Origin: FEN-1219 sp964503125 | GTDB lineage: Bacteria; Pseudomonadota; Gammaproteobacteria; Steroidobacterales; Rariloculaceae | Assembly (NCBI GenBank): GCA_964503125.1 | Contig: CAZCZE010000016.1 | Coordinates: 1-64,000 of the forward strand | Reading direction: 5' to 3' | DNA length: 64,000 bases | Shown here: positions 1 through 8,486 of the stretch, piece after piece | Numbering within the stretch: position 1 is the first letter of the stretch | Layout of the letters: each line of letters starts with the position of its first letter | The notes under the pieces: generated by a model | Databases searched by the model: none | Told to the model about the DNA's origin: nothing | What the model saw: only the letters and a program-made list of their open reading frames with translations | Program-made: the position numbers and the translations under genes

Positions 1-244
1 CTCCGTACACTCTCAAGCCCGTCTCGATAAAGTGGCTGCGGAGCTCAACGGCCGACCCAGACAAACCCTTGGCTGGCACTGCCCCGCCGAGGCACTCGAT
101 GCTGCTGTTGCATCGACCAGTTGAGATCGCAGGATGTGCGCAGACGAGCCGCAGGGACGCACTTCCGGCGTGTCTCGGGAGGGGCCTTCGAGGTGCGGCC
201 GCCGCCCGCAGTGCCGCTTGCTGGTGCGAGGCGAGAAATCCGCG

Positions 245-1117
245 CTAGCGCTCCCAGACGTTCTGGAGATAGGCGCGAAAGCTTTCGCCGAGCTCGGGAT
301 GGCGCAAGCCGTATTCGACCACGGCGCGCAAGTAACCGATCTTGCTGCCGCAGTCGTAACGAATGCCGGTGAACGGCAGAACGTGCACGGGCTCGTCGGC
401 GAGCAGGCTCGCGATGCCGTCGGTGAGCTGAATCTCGCCGCCGGCGCCGCGCTGGGTTTGCTCGAGCTTGGCGAAGATCGCGGGCGTCAAAATATAGCGG
501 CCCACGACCGCAAGATTGGAAGGCGCGTCCGCCGGCTTCGGCTTCTCGACGATGCGCGTGACGCGCTGGGCGCCGCTCGCTTCCTGCTGCACGGCGACGA
601 TGCCGTAGCTGCCGGTCTGGTCGTGCGGCACGGTTTCCACACCGAGCACGCTCGCGCCGTGCTTCTCGAAGTGCGTGCGCATCTGCAATAGGCAGCCGAC
701 CTTGCTGTAGATGAGGTCGTCGGCGAGATGCACGAAGAACGGCTCGTCGCCGACGGCGTTCTTGGCGCACAAGACAGCGTGGCCGAGACCGAGCGGCGTG
801 CCTTGGCGCACGAAGATGCAGGTCGCCTGGGGCGGCACGATGTCGCGCACGAGCGCGAGCATGTCGTGCTTGCCGGATTCGGCGAGCTGCCGCTCGAGCT
901 CGGCATCGGTATCGAAATGGTCCTCGATGGCGCGTTTGGACGAGCCCGTGATGAATACGAGCCGCTCCGCACCCGCTTCGAGGGCCTCTTCGACGGCGTA
1001 TTGGATCAAGGGTTTGTCGACGATCGGCAACATCTCCTTGGGAGAGGCCTTCGTCGCCGGCAGAAAGCGCGTGCCTCGGCCCGCGACCGGAAACACGACC
1101 GTGCGAATTCGTGACAT
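245..1117 (-). CDS. galU: UTP--glucose-1-phosphate uridylyltransferase
   Basis: Cytoplasmic enzyme that makes UDP-glucose from UTP and glucose 1-phosphate, the precursor for LPS core, capsule and glucans. The 290-residue product opens with the nucleotidyltransferase signature AGRGTRFLPATK (residues 12-23) followed by a PKEM segment. It carries the metal/sugar site HLADD near residue 130 and the EKP motif near residue 190. Length matches bacterial GalU. The frame stays open 114 bases upstream, but the ATG at 1117 places the protein directly at the conserved MSRIRTVVFPVAG start. It is the last gene seen on this strand before the window edge. The 244 bases to the left show no gene or clear terminator. 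Confidence 0.95.
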   Translation of the reverse strand: MSRIRTVVFPVAGRGTRFLPATKASPKEMLPIVDKPLIQYAVEEALEAGAERLVFITGSSKRAIEDHFDTDAELERQLAESGKHDMLALVRDIVPPQATCIFVRQGTPLGLGHAVLCAKNAVGDEPFFVHLADDLIYSKVGCLLQMRTHFEKHGASVLGVETVPHDQTGSYGIVAVQQEASGAQRVTRIVEKPKPADAPSNLAVVGRYILTPAIFAKLEQTQRGAGGEIQLTDGIASLLADEPVHVLPFTGIRYDCGSKIGYLRAVVEYGLRHPELGESFRAYLQNVWER

Positions 1118-1255
1118 CGAACCGACCCTGACTGAGCGAAGACCCATTAATGATACCGAACCGCTCGGTCTCAAGGGTGGGCGCGGTTCACGCGCCATCG
1201 GGCGGAGGGTGCGGGACAGCCCTACCCGCACCCTCCGCTCGCTCCATGGCGGGCT

Positions 1256-1540
1256 TCAGCGCGGCGGTGCCGGATCGGCAACGAGAATGTTGCCCTTGTT
1301 CATCTCGACGATGCGCTCGCCGATTCCCTTGACGCGCGTGAGCGCCTCGGGTGTGGCGAAGTTGCCGTTCGCCTTACGGTCCGCGACGATCGCCTCGGCG
1401 AGGGCCGGGCCCACGCCCTGGAGCTCGGTCGCGAGCTTGGCGGCATCCGCCGTATTGATGTTCACGGGCCCGGCGATGGCGGCGAAACCGCCGCACGCCA
1501 GACTCAAGGCATAGATCAGCTGTCGGGTCGCGAGTTTCAT
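1256..1540 (-). CDS. Small exported helix-hairpin-helix protein, ComEA-like
   Basis: A 94-residue protein with an N-terminal signal peptide (hydrophobic residues 8-22, likely cut after the AIAG stretch). A ComEA-type double helix-hairpin-helix follows, with VNINTADAAKLATEL, then GVGPALAEAI and KGIGERIVE hairpins. This family binds double-stranded DNA non-specifically in the periplasm. In competent bacteria it pulls DNA in, and in many proteobacteria the short form stands alone with no known role. No competence genes lie nearby; it sits between galU and lapB. The fold is clear from the motifs. A role in DNA uptake is only possible. Confidence 0.85.
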   Translation of the reverse strand: MKLATRQLIYALSLACGGFAAIAGPVNINTADAAKLATELQGVGPALAEAIVADRKANGNFATPEALTRVKGIGERIVEMNKGNILVADPAPPR

Positions 1541-1650
1541 GCTGGGACTCCTGTGGTTGGAACGAGCGGAATGCTAGGTGCAGTGGTGCGCGCTCGCAGC
1601 CACTCAATCTCGGCAGTTCGTGCAGTTTCGCGCGGCGACGCGGCCGCGCC

Positions 1651-2835
1651 TCACGCGTGCGTGATGACGGTCTCGAGCGGGACGCTCTGAATGGGCCGGA
1701 CGGTTTCCCAGAGCTTGCAGCTCGGGCAGTGCCAGATGAACCGTTGCGTGCTGTAGCCGCAGTTCCCGCAGCGGTAACGAGCGTTGGCCAACGCCACGGT
1801 GCGCAGCGCATGCGTGATGCGCTCGATGGCCGGCGCGCGTTGCTCCGCGGCTAGAGTCTCGAGCTCTTTGGCGTTGACGAGCGCGGCGAGCACGGGGTGT
1901 GCGAACACGAAGCGCTCGACCGCACTGCGCAGCACCGCAGAGCCTTCGAGGTTGCCGATGATCGCGGCGTAAGCGACATCGCGATGCAATGAAGGGTCTT
2001 TGGCGAGCAGCCGTTCGAGGTAGGCGTCAAAATCGGCGAGCCCGCCGCTCGCGCGATGGCACTCGAGCAGCGGCGGCAGCACCTCGGTGACGAAATGACG
2101 ATCCGCCGCAATGACCTGCTCGTAGAGCGGAATGGCTTGTGCGTAGTCGCGCTCTTCCTGCGCCAGCAACGCGCGGATCAGCGTTCCGCGCAGCGCGCCC
2201 GACTCGCTGCGAATCGTATTACGCAGGTGCTCGCGCGCGAGGGCACGGTCGCCGGCCGCGCGTGCCGCCTCGGCGAGCTCGCAATAGTAATGAGCCACTT
2301 GGCTCGACTTCTTGCCGCTCAGCATCTCGAGCTTGCGGTGCGCGCCGATGGCTTTCTGCCATTCCTGCTCGCGCTCGTAGATGCTCACGAGCTTGTCGAG
2401 CGCCGCCTCGGCGAGCGTCGTACTGTCGCGGAGCTCGGCGAACAGCTGTTCCGCACGATCGAAGAGCCCGGCGCTCAGGTAGTCCTCGGCCAGCGAGAAC
2501 ACGGCCTGGTGCCGTTGCGCTTCGTTGAGGTTCGGGCGCGCGAGCAGATTCTCGTGAACACGAATCGCCCGCTCCACCTCGCCGCGGCGTCGGAACAAGT
2601 GCCCCAGCGCGAAGTGCGTCTCGAGCGTGTCGTCGTCGACCTTCGCCATCTGCACGAACAGCTCGAGCGCTTCGTCCGTGCGCCGGTTGAGGACGAGGTT
2701 CAGGCCGCGGATGTAGTCGGCGCTGATACGCGGCGGCAGATCGCGGTCGCGGTCTGCGTAGATCTTGTAGACGAAGCCCAGCGCGGCCGCGAGGATCAAC
2801 AGCGCGGCAAGCAGGAATGTAGGTTCGCCTGGCAT
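1651..2835 (-). CDS. lapB: LPS assembly regulator LapB (YciM), TPR and rubredoxin-like protein
   Basis: 394-residue inner-membrane-anchored protein. A single N-terminal membrane segment (about residues 5-22) is followed by tetratricopeptide-type helical repeats facing the cytoplasm. A C-terminal rubredoxin-type metal site follows, with cysteines at about 356, 359, 370 and 373 (CGNCG and CPSC). In E. coli LapB brings LpxC to the FtsH protease and so balances LPS against phospholipid synthesis. The gene directly follows lapA with a 3-base gap, the usual gammaproteobacterial pair. All four metal cysteines are present, so the protein looks functional. Confidence 0.95.
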   Translation of the reverse strand: MPGEPTFLLAALLILAAALGFVYKIYADRDRDLPPRISADYIRGLNLVLNRRTDEALELFVQMAKVDDDTLETHFALGHLFRRRGEVERAIRVHENLLARPNLNEAQRHQAVFSLAEDYLSAGLFDRAEQLFAELRDSTTLAEAALDKLVSIYEREQEWQKAIGAHRKLEMLSGKKSSQVAHYYCELAEAARAAGDRALAREHLRNTIRSESGALRGTLIRALLAQEERDYAQAIPLYEQVIAADRHFVTEVLPPLLECHRASGGLADFDAYLERLLAKDPSLHRDVAYAAIIGNLEGSAVLRSAVERFVFAHPVLAALVNAKELETLAAEQRAPAIERITHALRTVALANARYRCGNCGYSTQRFIWHCPSCKLWETVRPIQSVPLETVITHA

Positions 2836-2838
2836 GGG

Positions 2839-3129
2839 CTACGGCGATTCGCGGCGCGCGTGAAGCTCGGCGCGCGCGTGGTCGAGGTCCTGGCGCAGGC
2901 GGCGCTTCTCGGCCGCCCCGCGCCAGAGCGCCGCGGCCGCGGTCAGCAGGCCGAGCAACCAGCCGAGCGCGAGCACGACGGCGAATACGGCCGTCGGCGC
3001 GATGTCCTCGAAGCGCGCGAGGCCGATATCGACGTCGATGGGCTCGGGGTTGCTGTAGGCAAACATTGCGCCGAGCAGCACGAGCACGACGAGTGCGGCC
3101 ACCCACAAGAGCCGGCGCAGCGTGACCAA
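2839..3129 (-). CDS. lapA: LapA family inner-membrane protein (DUF1049)
   Basis: A 96-residue protein with two membrane segments (about residues 6-26 and 42-65) and a charged, helical cytoplasmic tail rich in Arg, Glu and Ala. The conserved YSNPEPIDVDI segment between the helices is the hallmark of the LapA/DUF1049 family. It works with LapB in LPS assembly. The start is TTG at 3129, preceded by a GGAGG about nine bases upstream. An ATG nearby is in another frame. It lies between ihfB and lapB as in Pseudomonas and Escherichia. Confidence 0.9.
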   Translation of the reverse strand: MVTLRRLLWVAALVVLVLLGAMFAYSNPEPIDVDIGLARFEDIAPTAVFAVVLALGWLLGLLTAAAALWRGAAEKRRLRQDLDHARAELHARRESP

Positions 3130-3165
3130 GGCTCCATCCCTCCGCGCGTGTCTAAGTGGTGGGCG

Positions 3166-3468
3166 CTAGTCGCGCACGGGCAGGTGCCGTGACTCGTTGA
3201 CTCGTTCGCGCAGATCTTTGCCGGGTTTGAAGTGCGGGACGTTCTTGCCCGCGAGCGCCACGGCCTCGCCGGTCTTGGGGTTACGCCCCATACGCGGCGG
3301 CCGGTAGTGCAGCGAGAAGGACCCGAACCCGCGGATTTCGATTCGCTCGCCGTTGGCGAGGGCTTCGCTCATGAGCTCGAGGATGTGTTTGACGGCCAGC
3401 TCCACGTCCTTCGCAGGCAAATGCTTTTGACTGCGGGCGATGGACTCGATCAGCTCGGACTTTGTCAT
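3166..3468 (-). CDS. ihfB: Integration host factor subunit beta
   Basis: 100-residue HU/IHF-family DNA-bending protein. It starts MTKSELIESIA and carries the DNA-binding arm region with RNPKTGE and the C-terminal PHFKPGKDLRERVN. With IhfA it bends DNA at specific sites in recombination, replication and sigma-54 promoters. The frame extends 16 codons further upstream, but the ATG at 3468 matches the family start. It follows rpsA by 55 bases, the standard gammaproteobacterial order rpsA-ihfB-lapA. Confidence 0.95.
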   Translation of the reverse strand: MTKSELIESIARSQKHLPAKDVELAVKHILELMSEALANGERIEIRGFGSFSLHYRPPRMGRNPKTGEAVALAGKNVPHFKPGKDLRERVNESRHLPVRD

Positions 3469-3523
3469 CGGTTCGGACCTTGTTCGTGGGCCAAAGCACT
3501 CCTCGCGCTCACGCACGAAGAAC

Positions 3524-5200
3524 TCATTCGGAGCTCATCTTCTCCTTGAGCAGATCGCCGAGCGTCGTTCCGGTCGTGGGGCGGCCGGAATCGCTCTTGT
3601 AGTTCTGAAGGGCCTGCTGCTCCTCGTGCACTTCCTTGGCTTTGATCGACAGCGAAACGATGCGCGTCTTGCGGTCGACGCCCGTGATCCTCGCCTCGAT
3701 CGTCTCGCCGACCTTGAGGACCGTGCGCGCGTCCTCGACGCGATCGCGTGCGATCTCCGAAGCGCGCAGCTGGCCGATGACGCCGCCCTCGAGCGCGACC
3801 GTCGCGGCCTTCGCATCGAGCTCCTGCACGACGCCCGAGACGATGCTGCCCTTCGGGTGATCGCCGAGGAACAACGACAACGGATCCTTGTCGAGCTGCT
3901 TGACACCGAGCGAGATGCGCTCGCGCTCGGGGTCGATGGCAAGCACCACGGTCTCGAGCTCTTCACCCTTCTTGTAGTTGCGCACGGCTTCTTCGCCGGG
4001 AACGTCCCAGGAAAGATCGGAGAGGTGCACGAGCCCGTCGATGCCGCCGGGCAGGCCGATGAAGACGCCGAAGTCCGTGATCGACTTGATCTGTCCCGAA
4101 ACCTTGTCGTTCTTCTTGTAGTTCTCGCCGAACTCGACCCACGGATTGGCCTTGCACTGCTTCAAGCCGAGCGAGATGCGGCGGCGCTCCTCGTCGATGT
4201 CGAGCACCATGACCTCGACCTCGTCGCCGATCTGCACGACCTTGTGCGGGTTGACGTTCTTGTTGGTCCAGTCCATCTCGGACACGTGCACCAGCCCTTC
4301 GACGCCCTCTTCGATCTCGGCGAAGCAGCCGTAGTCGGCGATGTTCGTGACCTTGCCGAAGAGGCGCGTGTTGGGCGGATAACGCCGCGCAAGGTCGGCC
4401 CACGGATCGGCGCCGAGCTGCTTCAAGCCGAGTGAGACGCGGTTGCGCTCGCGATCGAACTTGAGCACCTTGACCTCGAGCTCCTGGCCGACGCTCACGA
4501 CTTCCGACGGATGCTTGACGCGCTTCCACGCCATGTCCGTGATGTGCAGCAGGCCGTCGATGCCGCCCAAATCGACGAACGCGCCGTAGTCCGTGAGGTT
4601 CTTGACCACGCCCTTGAGCGTGGTGCCTTCCTGGAGGTTCTTGAGCAACGACTCGCGCTCGGCGCTGTACTCGGCTTCGACGACGGCGCGCCGCGAGACG
4701 ACGACGTTGTTGCGCTTCTGGTCGAGCTTGATGACCTTGAACTCGAGCGTCTGACCCTCGAGTGCGCCGGGATCGCGAATCGGGCGGACGTCGACGAGCG
4801 AGCCCGGCAAGAACGCGCGCACGAGATCGACGTCTACGGTGAAGCCGCCGCGGACGCGGCCGCTAATCGTGCCCGTGACGATCTCGCCTTTTTGGAATGA
4901 CTCCTCGAGGCGCGTCCAGGTGCGCGTGCGCTTGGCTTTCTCGCGCGACAAGCGCGTTTCGCCGAAACCGTCCTCGACGGTGTCGAGCGCCACTTCGACC
5001 TCGTCGCCGACGTTGACTTCGAGCTCACCGCGCTCGTTGAGAAATTGGTCGGCTGGGATGACCGCCTCGGACTTCAGGCCCGCATTGACGATCACCATGT
5101 CGGCATTCACGGCGACTACGACGCCGGTCAGGATGGAGCCGGTCTTGATCTTCTGACTGGCAAAGCTCTCTTCGAGCATCTCGGCAAATGATTCACTCAT
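3524..5200 (-). CDS. rpsA: 30S ribosomal protein S1
   Basis: 558-residue protein built from six S1 RNA-binding repeats (roughly residues 20-86, 105-170, 190-258, 276-345, 363-432 and 450-518). Repeated DYGAFVDLGGIDGLLHITDM-type segments are easy to see. S1 holds mRNA on the 30S subunit and is needed to start translation of most structured messages. The ATG at 5200 (MSESFAEML) is chosen over an upstream in-frame start because it follows a GGAAGAAAG ribosome-binding site and matches the E. coli length of 557. It lies 73 bases downstream of cmk. Confidence 0.97.
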   Translation of the reverse strand: MSESFAEMLEESFASQKIKTGSILTGVVVAVNADMVIVNAGLKSEAVIPADQFLNERGELEVNVGDEVEVALDTVEDGFGETRLSREKAKRTRTWTRLEESFQKGEIVTGTISGRVRGGFTVDVDLVRAFLPGSLVDVRPIRDPGALEGQTLEFKVIKLDQKRNNVVVSRRAVVEAEYSAERESLLKNLQEGTTLKGVVKNLTDYGAFVDLGGIDGLLHITDMAWKRVKHPSEVVSVGQELEVKVLKFDRERNRVSLGLKQLGADPWADLARRYPPNTRLFGKVTNIADYGCFAEIEEGVEGLVHVSEMDWTNKNVNPHKVVQIGDEVEVMVLDIDEERRRISLGLKQCKANPWVEFGENYKKNDKVSGQIKSITDFGVFIGLPGGIDGLVHLSDLSWDVPGEEAVRNYKKGEELETVVLAIDPERERISLGVKQLDKDPLSLFLGDHPKGSIVSGVVQELDAKAATVALEGGVIGQLRASEIARDRVEDARTVLKVGETIEARITGVDRKTRIVSLSIKAKEVHEEQQALQNYKSDSGRPTTGTTLGDLLKEKMSSE

Positions 5201-5273
5201 GCTTTCTTCCGCTGCCGCCTTTGCATCCTGCAATCGGCGGGTTGATTGACCAACAACGGCATCCAGCCATTGC

Positions 5274-5972
5274 TTACCCTTTGGCTCGGTGCGCGACGAT
5301 CCCCACACGTGCGAGCCATTGCAGAATGTGGGCGACGACTTCCTCAGGCGTCAGACTCGTGGAGTCGATCACGTGCGCATCCGGTGCCGCCCTGTAAGGC
5401 GCCACCGTGCGGTTCGCGTCGCGCGCGTCCCGTTGCGCTATGTCCCAGGAAAGGTCGGGCAGGCTAACATCAATCCCCTTTTCTTTCAACTGCTTATGAC
5501 GCCTCATCGCGCGTGCCTCCGCGCTGGCCGTCAGGACCACCTTGAGCGTCGCGGCGGGGAAAACGACGGTGCCCATGTCGCGGCCATCGGCGACGAGCCC
5601 GGGCGGAGCCGCAAAGTCGCGTTGGCGCTCGAGCAGCGCGGCACGTACGGCGGGAACGACGGCAACCTTCGAGGCCGCGTCGCCCGTGCGTTCCGTGCGC
5701 AGCTCCTCGCTGACGTCGGCGCCGCCGAGGTAGATGCGGTCGCCGTCTGCGCCCGGGCCAAAACGCACGTCGAGTACCCTCGCGATCTCGGCGAGCCCGG
5801 CGGCATCCGCGAGGTCGACGGGGCGCTTGAGCGCCGCGAGCGCCACGAGCCGATAGAGTGCGCCGCTGTCGAGGTAGTGCCAGCCGAGCCTCTGCGCGAG
5901 CAGCTTGCCGATCGTGCCCTTCCCCGAGCCGCTCGGCCCGTCGATCGCGATCACGGGCGCAGGGTTCGTCAC
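5274..5972 (-). CDS. cmk: Cytidylate kinase
   Basis: 232-residue (d)CMP kinase using ATP to make (d)CDP. The P-loop GPSGSGKGT is at residues 12-20, followed by YLDSGALYR, the CMP-binding region. The central VADGRDMGTVVFP motif is present. The start is GTG at 5972, overlapping the aroA stop codon in a GTGA arrangement, so translation is probably coupled. aroA-cmk-rpsA is a conserved gammaproteobacterial string. Confidence 0.96.
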   Translation of the reverse strand: MTNPAPVIAIDGPSGSGKGTIGKLLAQRLGWHYLDSGALYRLVALAALKRPVDLADAAGLAEIARVLDVRFGPGADGDRIYLGGADVSEELRTERTGDAASKVAVVPAVRAALLERQRDFAAPPGLVADGRDMGTVVFPAATLKVVLTASAEARAMRRHKQLKEKGIDVSLPDLSWDIAQRDARDANRTVAPYRAAPDAHVIDSTSLTPEEVVAHILQWLARVGIVAHRAKG

Positions 5973-7306
5973 GACGGCTCCCCGCCGGCCGCGATCTCGA
6001 GGCCCACCGCGGCCGCGACGTCGAGGAAGTTCGGGAACGACGTCGCGACCTCGGCCGTATTGTGAATGTCGATCGGCGTGCTCGCGCGCAAGCTCGCGAC
6101 GGCGAACGCCATGGCGATGCGGTGGTCGCCGCGGCTGTCGACGGCCCCGCCGCTCATGGGGCCGCCGACGAGGCGCGCGCCGTCGGGCGTTTCTTCGACC
6201 TCTACGCCCAGCGCTTCGAGCCCGCGCGCCATGACGGCGATGCGGTCGGTCTCTTTTTCGCGCAGCTCCTCCGCGCCGCTGACGACGGTCGTGCCGGCGG
6301 CGGCCGTGGCCGCGATGAACAGGATCGGGAACTCGTCGATGGCGAGCGGCACGAGCTCGGGCGGCACCACGATGCCTTTGAGGTCGCTCTGTTTGACCCA
6401 GAGGTCGGCGACGGGCTCGGCACCGACGCGACGCTCGGCGCGGAGCTCGATCTCGGCGCCCATCTCGCGCAGGATCGTGAGCAAGCCGATGCGCGTCGGA
6501 TTGACGCCGACGTTTTCGATCGTCAGGCCGTCGCGTGCGCCGAGGCAGCCCGCGACGAGAAAGAATGCCGCCGACGAGAAATCGGCCGGCACCCGGATGT
6601 CGCCGCCGCGCAGCGTGACGGGTCCCTCGATCCTCACGGTATGCCCATGGCCTTGCGCGGACAGCTCGAGCTTCGCGCCCATGGTCTCGAGCATGCGCTC
6701 CGTGTGGTCGCGGCTCGGCCCCGGCGAGCGCAGCGTCGTCGTACCGCGCGACTCGAGGGCCGCGAGCAGAAGCGCCGACTTGACCTGCGCGCTCGCCATC
6801 GGCAGCGAGTAGTCGATGCCGTGCAGGCGCGCGCCGCCGTGGATCTTGACGGGCGGCTTGCCGCCGGCGGCCGTCTCGATTCGCGCACCCATCTCGCGCA
6901 GCGGCGCAGCGACGCGCTCCATGGGACGCTGCCGCAGCGAGGCGTCGCCCGTGAGCTCGCTGTCGAACGGCTGGCCCGCGAGCAGGCCCATGAGCAAGCG
7001 AACGGCCGTGCCCGAGTTACCGAGATCGAGTGTTTTCGTGGGCCGGTGCAAGCCCTGCAAACCGACGCCGCGGATGCGCACGCGTCCGTCGGCGCCTCGC
7101 GCGATGTCGACGCCCATGGCTTCGAGCGCGGCTTGCGTGGCTAGGCAGTCCTCGCTCGCGAGGAAGCCGTGCACCGTCGTCGCGCCTTCGGCGACGGCCC
7201 CGAGCATCAACGCGCGATGCGAGATCGACTTGTCGCCGGGCACCGTGATGCGGCCGCCCACTTGCCGCGTGGGCGTTGCACGAAAACGATTCGGGTGCGA
7301 AGCCAC
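5969..7306 (-). CDS. aroA: 3-phosphoshikimate 1-carboxyvinyltransferase (EPSP synthase), class II-like
   Basis: 445-residue enzyme of the shikimate pathway, joining PEP to shikimate 3-phosphate. Key pieces are PGDKSISHR (residues 23-31), GNSGTAVRLLMG, GDASLRQRPM, SAQVKSALLL, the RDHTE stretch and NPTR. These last motifs are those used to define class II EPSP synthases. Family relatives in Pseudomonas are often fused to prephenate dehydrogenase; here the enzyme stands alone and no tyrA is present. The GTG at 7306 is chosen because AGGAG lies five bases upstream. The frame continues upstream but runs into pheA. Confidence 0.95.
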   Translation of the reverse strand: MASHPNRFRATPTRQVGGRITVPGDKSISHRALMLGAVAEGATTVHGFLASEDCLATQAALEAMGVDIARGADGRVRIRGVGLQGLHRPTKTLDLGNSGTAVRLLMGLLAGQPFDSELTGDASLRQRPMERVAAPLREMGARIETAAGGKPPVKIHGGARLHGIDYSLPMASAQVKSALLLAALESRGTTTLRSPGPSRDHTERMLETMGAKLELSAQGHGHTVRIEGPVTLRGGDIRVPADFSSAAFFLVAGCLGARDGLTIENVGVNPTRIGLLTILREMGAEIELRAERRVGAEPVADLWVKQSDLKGIVVPPELVPLAIDEFPILFIAATAAAGTTVVSGAEELREKETDRIAVMARGLEALGVEVEETPDGARLVGGPMSGGAVDSRGDHRIAMAFAVASLRASTPIDIHNTAEVATSFPNFLDVAAAVGLEIAAGGEPS

Positions 7307-7311
7307 GAAGG

Positions 7312-7316
7312 CTCCT
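7312..7316 (-). promoter_or_regulatory. Ribosome-binding site fixing the aroA GTG start
   Basis: AGGAG on the minus strand, overlapping the pheA stop codon region and five bases ahead of the aroA GTG at 7306. No ATG lies near in this frame, so this site decides the start. Confidence 0.7.
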
Positions 7317-8469
7317 AAAGCACGGCCTTGGGAAACGCACCGAGCACTTTGAACAGCGACGCCTTGGTTTTCATCTCGTCGAGGGCTTTGCGCACGGGTG
7401 CATCCTCGGCGTGGCCGTCGAGGTCGAGAAAGAACACGTAGTCCCACTTCCTCTTGCGCGACGGCCGCGACTCGATGCGCGTCATGCTGACGCCGTGCTT
7501 CGACAGCGGCGCGAGCAGCTGCAGCAGCACGCCGGCCTCCTCGGTTTCTTTCGTCGAGACGAGCACCGACGTCTTGTCGTTGCCGCTCGGCGGCAACAGC
7601 TTGCGGCCCACGACGACGAAGCGCGTCGTGTTGTCGTCGCGGTCCTCGACGGTGTGGAACAGGATCTTGAGGCCGTAGACGCCGGCCGCAGCCTCGCCCG
7701 CGAGCGCAGCCGTGCCCTCCTCGTCGCGCGCCCGGCGCGCGGCCTCGGCGTTGCTCGCCACGGGCACTTTCTCGACGTCGGGCAAGTGCTGTGCGAGCCA
7801 GCTGCGGCACTGCGCCAGCGACTGCGGGTGCGAGCACACGCGTTTGATGTCCTTGAGGTCCGCCATGCGCCCCAGGAGGTGTTGATGAATGCGCAGCTCG
7901 ATCTCGCCGCAGATCTTGAGCGGCGACGTCAAGAACATGTCGAGCGTATGGATGTTGACCGTGCCTTCGCTCGAGTTCTCGATGGGCGCCACGCCGAAGT
8001 CGGCCGTGCCGCTCTCGACCTCGTGGAACACTTCGTCGATCGTCGGCACCGACAGCGCGTGCACCGAGTGGCCGAAGTGCTTGAGCACGGCGGATTGGGT
8101 GAACGTGCCCTCGGGGCCCAAATACGCCACCTTGAGCGGCTCCTCCTGGGCGAGACACGCGGACATGAGCTCGCGGAATAGCCGCACCATCTCCTCGTCG
8201 CGCAGCGGTCCCTTATTGCGCTCGACGACACGGCGCAGCACTTGCGCCTCGCGCTCCGGCCGGTAGAACTCCGCCGTGCGCGTCAGCCCTTTGACGATGC
8301 CGACTTCTTTCGCGAAATGCGCGCGCTCGGCAATGAGGTCCTGGATCCGCTCGTCGACCGCGTCGATCTTGCCGCGGAGCGCGACGAGCGGGTCGTCGCC
8401 GCCGGCTGTCGCCGCGCCCATGGCCTTGGCTTTGCCTTTGCCTTTTATCTTGCGCGCGCGTTTGCTCAT
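7315..8469 (-). CDS. pheA: Bifunctional chorismate mutase / prephenate dehydratase (P-protein)
   Basis: 384-residue cytoplasmic enzyme taking chorismate to phenylpyruvate for phenylalanine synthesis. Residues about 27-110 form the AroQ chorismate mutase helix bundle (LRGKIDAVDERIQDLIAER). Residues about 115-290 form the dehydratase with YLGPEGTFTQ and the catalytic TRF in DNTTRFVVVG. The C-terminal ACT domain has the ESRP motif used in phenylalanine feedback. The first 25 residues are an extra basic Lys/Arg-rich leader (MSKRARKIKGKGKAKAM) not needed by the family. The ATG at 8469 has AAGGGA upstream. The gene ends beside the aroA start. Confidence 0.96.
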   Translation of the reverse strand: MSKRARKIKGKGKAKAMGAATAGGDDPLVALRGKIDAVDERIQDLIAERAHFAKEVGIVKGLTRTAEFYRPEREAQVLRRVVERNKGPLRDEEMVRLFRELMSACLAQEEPLKVAYLGPEGTFTQSAVLKHFGHSVHALSVPTIDEVFHEVESGTADFGVAPIENSSEGTVNIHTLDMFLTSPLKICGEIELRIHQHLLGRMADLKDIKRVCSHPQSLAQCRSWLAQHLPDVEKVPVASNAEAARRARDEEGTAALAGEAAAGVYGLKILFHTVEDRDDNTTRFVVVGRKLLPPSGNDKTSVLVSTKETEEAGVLLQLLAPLSKHGVSMTRIESRPSRKRKWDYVFFLDLDGHAEDAPVRKALDEMKTKASLFKVLGAFPKAVL

Positions 8470-8486
8470 GGCCGTTCCCTTAGATC

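Noticed and set aside
45..770. Long open frame on the minus strand overlapping galU
   Set aside because: It is a shadow of galU in another frame: Arg-rich, with codon pattern typical of antisense GC-rich DNA, and no motif.
1117..1231. Longer galU start 38 codons upstream
   Set aside because: The extra residues are Arg/Pro-rich and unlike the family, whose sequence begins at the ATG at 1117.
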